Assembly: GCF_019175385.1 (NCBI RefSeq)
Contig: NC_083345.1
Location: 124,747,657 to 124,811,656 of the forward strand
Reading direction: 5' to 3'
DNA: 64,000 nt
DNA from: Lycium barbarum
Taxonomy: Eukaryota > Streptophyta > Magnoliopsida > Solanales > Solanaceae
In this document: positions 10,433-22,000 of the stretch, one piece after another
How positions within the stretch are numbered: position 1 is the stretch's first letter
Layout: each line of letters starts with the position of its first letter
Made by a program: the position numbers and the translations under genes
Notes under the pieces: model-generated
Database searches by the model: none
Told to the model about the DNA's origin: nothing
Seen by the model: the letters and a program-made list of their open reading frames with translations, nothing else

Positions 10433-11308
10433 GGGCTTAATACCTAGATGGACCCTTAAACTTGACATGTTTTGTAAGATAGGCATATAAACTTATAAGG
10501 TGACCAGATAGACACTTAAACTTATTCAAAGTGTATTTTTCAAGTTTTTCAGTTGTTTTGAAAACAAAAACTATATTTTTCAAACACTCACAATTTTCAT
10601 GGCCAAACAAGCCCTAAATATATCACAAAATATTTTTTTAAAAAAGCAAAAATAAGGCAAACGCATATACATGAGACTATAAATGTGCACTTAAACCAAT
10701 AAATACTCGCTAATCGCAATTTTGCAGCTTTCAATTAACTCGGATTGTTTTTTTACACTTGAATAATTAAAAAACAATAACTTTAACCAATAAAAATCCT
10801 TAAAAAAAGAAATTTCAAATTAAGAAATTTCTAAGTTCAGTATTTCAAGTGTAAAAGAAATTTCAAATTAAGAAAACTGTAAAGCCGAGAAGAAAATCCT
10901 TAAAAAAAAGAAATTTCTTAATTTGAAATTTCTTTTTTTAAGGATTTTTATTGGTTAAAGATATTGTTTTTTAATTATTCAAGTGTAAAAAAAAAAACCG
11001 AGTTAATTGAAAGCTGCAAAATTACGATTAGCGAGTATTTATTGGTTTAAGTGCACATTTATAGTCTCATGTATATGCGTTTGCCTTATTTTTGCATTTT
11101 AAAAAAAATATTTTGTGATATATTTAGGGCTTGTTTGGCCATGAAAATTGTGAGTGTTTGAAAAATATAGTTTTTGTTTTCAAAACAACTGAAAAACTTG
11201 AAAAATACACTTTGAGTAAGTTTAAGTGTCTATCTGGTCGCCTTATAAGTTTATATGACTATCTTACAAAACATGCCAAATTTAAGGGTCCATCTGGGTA
11301 TTAAGCCC
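10433..11308. mobile_element. 876-bp foldback element (hAT- or MULE-type), near-perfect hairpin
   Basis: The left arm starts GGGCTTAATACCTAGATGG and the right arm ends with its reverse complement, CCATCTGGGTATTAAGCCC. The arms run about 390 bp each with few mismatches around a short loop near 10850-10890. The element is flanked by the direct repeat CTATAAAA (10425-10432 and 11309-11316), an 8-bp target duplication (9 bp if the border is moved by one). No coding sequence is inside. Confidence 0.9.
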
Positions 11309-11537
11309 CTATAAAAGCATAATGGAGCAAATCAACAAGAATAAACTTGCACGGCGCCTAATATCATAATCAAAACAAAATGTAGGTATTAATTAATGTT
11401 AGTCGATTTCTTTAATGAGCATATACTAAGAATGAAATGTGTTACATATAATATATATCTATTAAATAATTCAGTTTTCTTTAAAAAAAAAAAAAAACAG
11501 TAAAGTAATATAATGAACAGAGAATATGAAAGAAAAA

Positions 11538-12101
11538 GATCAAAAAATTGTATGAGTTTTGGTTCCATTTGATCCTCAATGTATAAGCATGATGAAAATA
11601 ATCTTTAATGTATTACAAAAAGTGATCGATTTGGCCCTAAGCCATATAAATAAAGACAATTGTTACTTCGGTATCAAAATAAATTGGGGCCCTAAGTATC
11701 TTTCTTCGTATACAACCTATTTAGCTTAATCGAAGACATTATAGGCTTCCTTCTATACTCCATTGAATATATTCACCATAAAATTACAATTTTCCTCAAG
11801 TGTAACCTTGTATAGAAAGTTTTTCCCTAGCTCTTTTCAAGGGTTAAGGATTTTGATGTGGGCTTTGACGGATTGTACGATACAAGAAGGTACTTTTGTT
11901 TTGTAGTTTGATAGCTCAAATGCAGCGCACATGTCCGGTGACTCCGTTTATTTTTACAACAAAAATATGTGTTGTCTTTACTTATATGCATTGGGACCAA
12001 ACTGATCATTTTTTAAAATATATTATGGACCATTTTCATTATGTCTATACATTAAGGATCAAATGGAATCAAAACCCATGCATTTAGGACCATTTTGGTC
12101 A
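11538..12101. mobile_element. Long-TIR foldback/MITE element, copy 3
   Basis: The left arm has TGAGTTTTGGTTCCATTTGA and AAAAAGTGATCGATTTGGCC. The right arm has the inverted matches AAACTGATCATTTTTTAAAA and TCAAATGGAATCAAAACCCA. The interior TTAGCTTAATCGAAGACATT matches copy 4 at about 30150. Confidence 0.75.
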
Positions 12102-12326
12102 TTTTTTCGAGAAAATGAGTTTACCACCCAATAAGGGACCTTCCATATTCCCATCAGAAGCTCTTGGGGTTGTTTGGTTCAAAATTAGGATATTTCAAAA
12201 TTATAACTTGGATAACTTACTTCATTTTCTATATCGGATAAATTATATCAAGATTTTGATATAAAAATAATAATCATTTTATTAATAAAATCTTTTATTT
12301 ACCAAAAATATTAACATGAATACAGT

Positions 12327-12482
12327 GTGAGCTCGCTCACATTGCCGGTCCCAAGCCCGGATAAAGGAGGAGGGTTGCCGAGGGTCAATCGGAAACAGCC
12401 TCCCTACCCAGGTAGGGGTAAGGCTGCGTACATCTTACCCTCCCCAGACCCCACTATTGTGGGATTACACTGGGTAGTGACC
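12327..12482 (+). mobile_element. Solanaceae SINE-like copy
   Basis: It contains the characteristic string of short phrases GAAACAGCCTCCCTACC, GGTAGGGGTAAGGCTGCGTA, CCCTCCCCAGACCCCAC and GGGATTACACTGGGT. The same module recurs inverted at 13148-13250 and in part at 29622-29697. Confidence 0.7.
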
Positions 12483-13038
12483 AAGACCATTAACATGAAT
12501 ACAGTGTCATAACATGATAAATCCTCTTAAATATTGAATTCTTTGTGCCCTGGTGATTTAGGTATACCTGAATAAGGCAAAATAGATATACAAGATTCAT
12601 ATAACCGACTTCAACTTATTTGGAATCGAAGTGTAATTGATTGATCGCGTTGACGTGTACACATACAATATGTCATAGACCTTACATAAACTCCTAACTC
12701 ATCAGAAAAGAGAAAAATATATATATTAACAAACAAAGAGAGAAGAAAAATAACCAAAAATATTTTGTTGATATAATCCACGGCATATCCAGGATCAAAA
12801 ATGCAACATGAGAATGGCCAGAATTCATTATCAGCTCACCAGATTCTCGAAGACCTAAACGATAAATCGATAGCATTTGTGTTCGGAATAGGATACCACG
12901 TCGGTCATTTCTCTTCTTCGCATCTGCTGTTATAACTTCAACTTCTGCTAGTCCGGTTTCAAAGCTTTACCATCCGTTGGCTGCCTCCACAGAAAGATTG
13001 GTCACTTTCTTCTTATTATTGTTATTTGATTTGATAGG

Positions 13039-16000
13039 TTATTCAACTTTATCTGTACAAGATTGAATTGCAGATTTCATTTCCTCTTTACCCAATGATG
13101 TTTCCACTATCACCTGCACAAAACAATGCCCACTTAGCACCAATGAGTACAACAACAACAACATACCCAATGAATCCCACAATGTGGGGTCTGGGGAGGG
13201 TAGAGTGTACGCAGACCTTACCCCCCTACCTTAGGTAGGGAGGCTGTTTCCCTACATAGCACCAATGAGTATTGCCATAAAAAGGATTTACCTATTTATA
13301 TACATCTCTGAGTAAATGGTACTTAGTACTGAAGTTACAAGTTGGTAAACATGTAATGACATGACAAAAAGACGTCTTCGGATGGACAAGTTATAGCCAG
13401 GTAGAGGTAAAACTTAACCTTGAGGTCATTACACACATTATAACCAGTGTTGTCAAAGGCGAAAAGCATAAAAAAGCTCTAAGGTCCGTAGGAGCTTTAA
13501 GCACAAAGTGCAAATAAAGCGTGGGCTTTAATGAAAGAAAGGCGAAAATGGAGAAAAATACAAATATGTATGTGTAGTCCAAGACTAATGACAAGCATGA
13601 ATTACAAATATATGAGCAAAGAAATTGAAAAAACAATTACGGTAAAGTGAACTATCAATTGTTTATTGTTGCCCATGCAGGATAACACTCACTAGCAAGG
13701 AAAAGTATGCCTTAGAGCCTTGACGACGACACTGGAACACCCGCTAAGTGAGGGGAAGCGCTCAAGATGTTTTGCGCATTGTTTCAAGCTTAAGCGATCT
13801 TTAAGTGTGCCTTTGACACCACTGGTTATAACTAGCATTAAGTAGACCGAGTTTCCAACATTGCAAAGATCTCACATCGATGGTGGCATTTGTGTGGACC
13901 TTCTAAATCGGTGTCCAAAATCTATCATCCAAAACATAATTTTACGCTCTTAAGTATCACGTTGAGAATGTGAACCTCCTGCTCCCAAATAATTAACAAG
14001 AAAAACCAACATGACAAGGAAAGAAAAAAAAAGGTTTTTCTCTCTTCTTTTTCCAGGATTTAATGACACATCAACCGCAACCAACATCACCAAGAATCTG
14101 TACTTTAAATTCACTGATAAGCTCTTGACAATCCAGCTCGATTACAGCCCTATATAACCTCTTATACCCATAGTCTTTCAAAGAGAAAATGATACTTGTT
14201 TTCCTTCTTTCTTTCTCGCTTCTCTCTTTTCTTTCTTCATAATTCTTCGACATCAATGGTCTCCAACTACGCCTAATTACAGTTTTTTTTATTTTTTAAT
14301 CGTGGTGTCCAGACAAGCTTGCGTGCACCTCGACTAGATCCATGGAGTACCTACTACCTCCCACTTCAGGTATCGAGTAACTCTGTCCACCAAGCCTAGG
14401 ACAGATGGGAAGAAATCACCCCATGTTTTTGCTTCCGCTAGGATTTGAACCCGAGACCTCATGATTCTCAACCTTCATTGACCACCGGACCACATGCTCG
14501 GGTGTAAAATTATAGAATTTCATTCTCAGGAAAGGGTGATAAGTTATCCAAGAAATTTGTCAGACTACAACATGTCAAGCATTTTACACTTCCAGACATC
14601 AAAGAAACTTCAACTAAATACTCGATGGATATGAACAGGAGAACTAAATGTTTTAATCATGATTTCACGACACATCTTTAAGAACTGCAACTTTACCCTT
14701 CTTTTGCAGAAAAAGAATTGATAGATAAAATTATGATTTATGACGCAACATTAAGGCAAAATAAGGAGAACTTTGAAATTTTACCTCTTGTACTCTATTT
14801 CCTGACCGAGCAAGTAACTTGTATTGATTCTCAAACATGGATGCCATATAAACCTGATAGAAAATCAATGATTAAAATCTTCCAAAACAATAAAGCCAGC
14901 AATGCACAGTTAAATTCACTATCTCTTACATGCTTTGAGTGAACCAATCAAAAACCTAATACATTTGCTGTAAGTATTGCGCCTAAAAACGTGCCAAGCC
15001 TAATACATTTGCTGTAAGTATTGCGCCTAAAAACATGTCATAAACTGGTACTCCCTCCGTCCCAATTTATGTAACACTCTTTCACTCCCAAAAAGAGTAA
15101 CACATTTCTATATTTAGCAACAATTTAACTTTAAACTTCCCATTTTACCCCCTAATGAGATGATTTAAGCCTTATTTTGGACCACAAGTTTCAAAAGTTT
15201 TCCTTTCATTTTTAAACCCCATGCCCACTCATAACAACTTCACGTAAATTGGGATGGAGGGAGTACTATATATGAATGAAAGCTACGTTAAAGCAAATAG
15301 TTATATTGCTTATGTCTTATGTAAGGTGTTACCTGAAATGTTGGAGCCAAACCAGGGCTCAAGAAGTACCGCCCTTTTGACACAGAGGAGATACCTTCGA
15401 CTTGCTGTAATTCTTTGATAAGTGATTCCACGTCGGGCCACTGTCCAACATTAAATTAAAATTCTACCATCAGCTATAGACAAATGCAAATGTATATTAC
15501 AATCTAAGATCAGATTCAGCAATGATTTCATGATAATTTTAAAAATTATGGGTTCATTCTACTTGTTGCATTTTCAATAGATTTTTACACATAAATTTAT
15601 ACACCGCGTTAAAAGTACTGTGTTTAGATGAACCCGGTAACGAAAGGCTACATCCGCCACTGCTAACAAGTACTTGTACTGTACACAACTCCAACTCCAA
15701 CTCATCATGAATCTTAATAATATCCAAGAGGACAAGATGTTTATTGAAGAGAAAAACTATATAGCTTGTCAAACCATTTTTTTAAATTGAAACTCATCTT
15801 CAAAAATTATTTCAAAAAATCAATCCAGTCGTATGACCAAACACTGTTTTGAATTTTTTATTTGAAAAAAAGCAAAAATATATATATGGCCAAACAGGCC
15901 ATAAGTGTTCTTTTAACTGAAATCGAGGACAACGATGACGTATTGATCTAAGGTGTCTTTGGTAAATTGAATGAAGTTCAAAAGGAATAATACTGTTCAA

Positions 16001-19000
16001 TCACAAGGGTGAGAACATAAAACACAAAAAAAAAAAAAAAAAAGAAGGAGAGAGAGAGAGAACATAAACCTCAGTATCTTGATCTGCTGGTTGGAGTTTT
16101 CCGCTCAAATTATCATGATCGCCAACAACAGCCTCCAACGCCTCCATCATGGGATCTGGCTGCAAAAGGTACATAAAAACGCACAGGTCAATCTCAATCT
16201 TACCTAATAATATCAGGAAAGAAAACAGACAGATTACCGTTATTTCCTTCAACGACAAAAAGATGCGCTCAAGTGAAAAGTCTAACTGGTGAACTTTTGC
16301 CTCCACAATCTACAAGGAAAAATTTCCAAAAAAAAAAAAAGAGAGTAAGATATCTTTAAAATAGTTAGTTCTGACATTATCAGAGAACATATGATGCGCT
16401 TAACCTCCAATACTCCGAGCCAGCATGGATCTTTCACAACTCAAAACACTATACTTATCTATAATCATCCGCTAAATTTCATTTCACTTTTACATCAGAA
16501 GATATGAATTACTCCTCTGTACCATTTCATGTGATGTACTTTCGTTTTTGGTCTGTTCCAAAAAGAATGATACCTTTCTATATTTAGAAAAAAATTAACT
16601 TGAAACTTCCCATTTTACCCTTAATGAGATGATTTATCGCCACACAAATTTCAAAAGCTCCTTTTCTTTCTTAAATTCCGTGCCTAGTCAAAGTGCATCA
16701 CATAAATCGGGACGGAGGAAGTACAAAATTTGTTATGTATAGTTACTGTCTTATTGAGAAGAAACTACCTGGCCAATTTTAAAATATGACACAGGGTCTA
16801 GAGTGGCATCCCATGAGACTTCTGTCTGGTGAATTAGGGCAGGTACTCCTTCAACCTATATTAAATATTGCAAATTTAAGATGTAATCAATAGTTAGCTG
16901 GAGTTATCTGTCATGAGAAGCTCATGCTACATCACTGTTATACCTCAACAAATATACCGAAGTAGGTAATTTTTTGTATGCAACATTTTACCACATCCCC
17001 GACTTGAAGTTTTGCCTGCAATGCAAATTACACAAGCTCAGTGACTTCACTATGGGAGCAAGATCCAGATTAACTAACACTGAGAGATAGCATACAGTTA
17101 CTATCTAAAATACATAGGAAATATTTGCATATTCCCAAAACCAACATACTAGAGCTATTGAGAATTGCCCTTTTTTCTTCCTTCATTTTGTGGGAGGAAG
17201 GGAGCGGGTTCTCAACGACTAACTTTATTTCAAAAGTGGAAGAAGTCAATATTGCGTATTCAACATATATTGACAGAGGAAGTCTCCATAACTTGTTGCA
17301 TGAAAGTTTCACAGGACTACAAGAAATGCATACAAACTACAAAGTATACCGATAAAGTGCCTAAATCTATACACAATACGAGCTTTTTCTGTTCCTGATT
17401 AAGAGCCACATGTACATTAAAGCAGAGACTAAAGAGCAAGGAAGGGCGCTTGAAACTGGAAACATAGATTTCAGACAGCTGCATTAGGAGATCCAATGGA
17501 TGGCACAGATATTATATTTTCCAGAATTTTCTTCAAACTGCTAGACTTCAGCATAATTTACAAACTACCTCTAGATTTTTTTTTTGACAATTACAAACTA
17601 CCTCTAGATTGAAAGTTCCATAAGTTAGAGAAAACCGATTACTCAACAAATTAATAGTGAACTACAGTGGATTTGTTTTTGATAACCATGGTGTCTGGGC
17701 GAGCTTACGTGCATCTCGACTAATTCCGTGGGGCACCTGCTACTGTCCATCAACACAGGAACCAGGCAACTCTATCCACCAGGGCTTAGACAGAAGAAAG
17801 AAATCACCTAGTGTTTGTGCCTTTGCTGGGAATTGAACCTGAGACCTCATAGCTCTCAACCCACATCATTGACCACTAGGCCACACCCTTGGGTGCTCCC
17901 TCTATTATCTTATTAAAAGCGATACCAAGCTTATTTCCTTCTACAAGTGTGCCTATCTATTTTCAGGATTTTCTCTTCTGAACAATATAGAACGAGGAGA
18001 AATATAGAACAATATAAAACGAGGAGAAATAAAGAACAATATAGAACAAGGAGAAAGAAGTTAGGTTGGATATCTTGAAGTCAGTCGTAATATTCATGAC
18101 CAGTTAACATAGAAAACCGAATACCACATTCCATAGAAGCTTGGGTTATTTGTGAGATGGCCAGTTTGATAAAAATTACGCAAAAAAAAATTGCAAGCTT
18201 TAGACAATGTAATGTTCTTACCATAAGGCTTCTCTTCTTCTCGACCAATTCTTCCTTTTCTTTTGGCTTTATCGAGAATATTAGCCTTCTGGAATTTCTG
18301 TCAGCCAACACCACACTTACTCTGATCCTCTACATGACAAGGATCACAAATTATGTTCTTTCTCAGAGTTCTAAGATTGAGATTAATAGCCTGTTTGGCC
18401 AAGCTTCTCCAAGGTCAAAAGTGCTTATATTCAAAGTTGAGGCTTTTGGTTGAATTTTTCGGAGAAGAAAAAGTGTTTTTGAGTAGAAGCAGAAGCTGTT
18501 TTTGAGAAGCTAAAAAAGATAGTTTCTCCCCAAAAGTACTTTTTGTATAGCACTTTTGAGAAAATACACTTAGAATCACTTTTTAAAAAGTAGGCCAAGC
18601 ATTAATTGCTGCTCAAAAGTGTTTTCCAAATTGATTAGCCAAACACAAACTGCTTCTCACCAAAAGTACTTTTTTGAAAAAAAAACACTTATCAAAATAA
18701 GTTGAGTTTAAAAGCTTGGCCAAATAGGCTATAAATAGCGAAGCCCTCCTCACCTGACCAACAAACGATGATAAGAACTTGAGTTTCTCTTGGTCATAAA
18801 TCCTAAGAAGATCTTCAAGTTTCATGTCTGGTGAGATCTCCTGATCGCCATTTTTAGCAACTTGTGGCTCTATTCCCGCCTCAGGAGAAGCTGCCTTGCC
18901 AAAACCATCAATGATACCCAAACCTTGCTTGTACAGGGATGGATCTAAGCCTTTTTGCCTCAACCAAGATTCAAAGGCTAAGAATTTCCACCTGGCTGCT

Positions 19001-22000
19001 AGATTGCGGTATGGCAAAAATCCTATCAAGGAACCAAAAGATACCTGTAAAAAGACGTAAAAAGAGTTTCCGTTAGAAATAAGTTAAGAGCAGATGCACC
19101 TTCAACATCAACTACACCTCAGTCAGCAATATGAATCCTCATTTCTTCATTTAAGCTCATATCATATCATCATCATACTAAATAAAATAAAAGTGAAAAA
19201 TAAGTTAAAAAGTATATACTCCCTCCGTCCTAATTTAGCGACACTCTTTCCTTTTTAGCCAGTCCCAAAAAGAATGAAATCTTCTCATAGTTAGTAACAA
19301 TTTAACTTCAAACTTCCCATTTTACCCTTAATGAAATGATTTATAGCCACAGAAATTTCTGTGACTTAATTTAGACCACAAGTTTCAAAAGTCTTCCTTT
19401 CTTAAACTATGTGCCCAGTCAAACACCTTCACATAAATTGGAACGGAGGGAGTATAATAATAATATTAATAATAATAATAATAATAATGAAGTAATATGA
19501 TGAGTCGGGGTAGTAAGTAGACTTACAACAAAGCCTCTGGTGCTACAGCTGACTAGTTCCACTTCGTCTCTTCCTCCGCTCTTAACAAGCTCCTCAGCTC
19601 TTACCCAGTCATTATCTTCGTGTTCCTACAAGGTTGCAGCACTCAGTTTCATCAATACATTCTTCCTAGTTTTAAGGAACGAACACAGAAAGAAGGAAAA
19701 AATTTAATCTACCTTAATGGGTGATTTTGCCAGAAAGTTTTCAATCTCTGACACATTTTCCATGTAGCCCTCAGATTTGACAGGACGCATATCCTCTTGA
19801 CTAACATTTGATGTTGTCTTTTTAGGTTGGTCTAATCTATAGTAGCACAAGTTATTAATCAAGAAAAATATAACAGCAAAATATGTAAGGGCAAAACAAT
19901 GTCTGCAAGTACCTTTTCGGTTTTCCAAGAAGAGCAGCATCTAAAGATTCCGTGGGTCCAGTCTCGGACGGTTTATTGGAATCAGAACTTCTTTCGGCAC
20001 GCTGTGTATCAGTCTGCTGGAATCCTTGAAAAACAATCAAGTACACTGACTAAGATGCTAAATTACCAACAAAATTATAAAAATTGTCCCTTATATTTGG
20101 TAGTAGGTTCAAAAATAGTCCCCTCAGTATAGGTTCAAAAATAGTCCCCTAAGTATCACTTGAGCAGTTTTGGTCCTTTCAGTTTGCCAAAAGTGAACAT
20201 TTTTGGTTTCCGTCAGATATTTACGGAACTCTGATTGTTAAGTTTAATCGGAACTATGAAAATGAAAAAATATTTATCAGGAACTCACATTTGGAAGTAC
20301 ATATCTTGTTAATTTTGGTCAATTTCAAGAATCTGCTGCAACTTTTGTGGTGCAATTTCTGTTATTTTTGGTGTAGTTTTTTATGTTGCTGTTTCTGAAA
20401 TTTTGACGGAAATTTCTGGTTTTTTTGGTTAAAAAAAAACTCCACAGCTCTGGTTAAATTCAACAATCAAAGTTTGGTAAATATTTGACGGAGACCGCAG
20501 TACTCACATTTGGAAATCTTAAAGGACCAAAACTGCTCAGTTGATACTTAAGGGACTATTTTGAACTACTCTCAAACATAAGGGACCATTTTTGTCGTAA
20601 GGGGCCATTTTTGTCGTTTTCTCTTAAATTACCACTTCAGATTACTATCTGTCAAGAAACAGAATCCTGTTACCTGTCCCAGAGCCTTGTTCCTCAAGAG
20701 GATTGTTTCTGCTAGGTTGTAACGGTTCACCAAGTTTATTCTCTGCCATACTTTGCTCAGAAGAAGAGTTAGCACCATTCAAAGTACTTTCATCCAAAGC
20801 ACTAATATGCTGATCCTCGGCAGATTCTTGATTTAGATCTACCTTCAGGTTTAAATTATTAAACTCTGGCTTATTCAAAAGCAAGCTGTTTTTGGATTCA
20901 CTAGCATCTACAGTGTCATCACTAGCTACGGGTAAGACATTGCTTGATTCTCCATTCTTTTCACTATCATCGGAGTTGATACTCATCAGCTCCGGCTTCT
21001 TTAACAATGTAACATCACTAGACTTATCACTTGATTGTCCATTCTTTTCACTATCGTCAGAGCTGATCCTCATCGGTTCCGGCTTCTTCAACAACGTTAC
21101 ATCACTAAACTTCTCGGGTTTCAGTTCTTTGCCCATTTTCAGAGTCAAGTTTGGCTTAATTTTGTATTTTGCTGATTCATACTCCTCCTCCGAATACAAA
21201 CTCGGTTTACGCAATATAACATTTGGAACACTACTTTTCCTACTTACTTGAGGTCTTGAAATTGGTTGGCTTTGTTTATCACCCTCGGTCTTTATCGGTT
21301 TATCATCAACCTCGAACTTAACACCCTTCTTTGGCACAGGGCGAACCAAATTTAATCCATTTGATGAATTGAGAGATTTCTTTTCCTTGGACGCATCAAA
21401 TGGAACCTCGGCAATTTCACCCTTCTTCTTGCCAAATGACTCTTCAACTTCAAGATAAGATGTCTCCGGGTTTGTTTTCCTACTAATTATCTATGAAATC
21501 AAGAATCACAATCAGATATAGACAGATATATACAGCATGAAACCAACACACCACATTCAGCAGTTCTGCAAGAACACACAGGAAACAATCTAAGTAGGTG
21601 TTTGGCCATAGATTCCAAATATTTTTCACCTTATTTGGAATTTACTAAGCTGGAGTTGTGTTTGGTTATACTTTTTGCAATGGAGAGAAGAGAGCACCTT
21701 ATTTGAAATTTATGGAGATGGAAATGGAGTTGGAAAACAGGTTTGGAGCACTTTTCAAACTTGAAATCCACTCCAAGTTGGATTTGGAAATTTATAAACA
21801 AACACTGATTTTGAAATAAAGTGAAACATTATTCCGGAAAAAAACTGTATAATTCTCATGGCCAAACGGCTCCTAAGAGTTCCGTTCAAATTGTTAACTA
21901 CCACAAGTTTTCCGTTCTCCTCTTCCAAGTGCAAATATAACTCGATGCAATTAGCAAATAAGAACATAAAATAGTAAAGCAGGGATATTTAACTTTGTCA

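Noticed and set aside
20892..21251. 119-codon plus frame opposite exon 2 of the S1 gene
   Set aside because: It is antisense to a well-supported exon; repeats such as FFNNVTSL mirror the DVTLLKK duplication.
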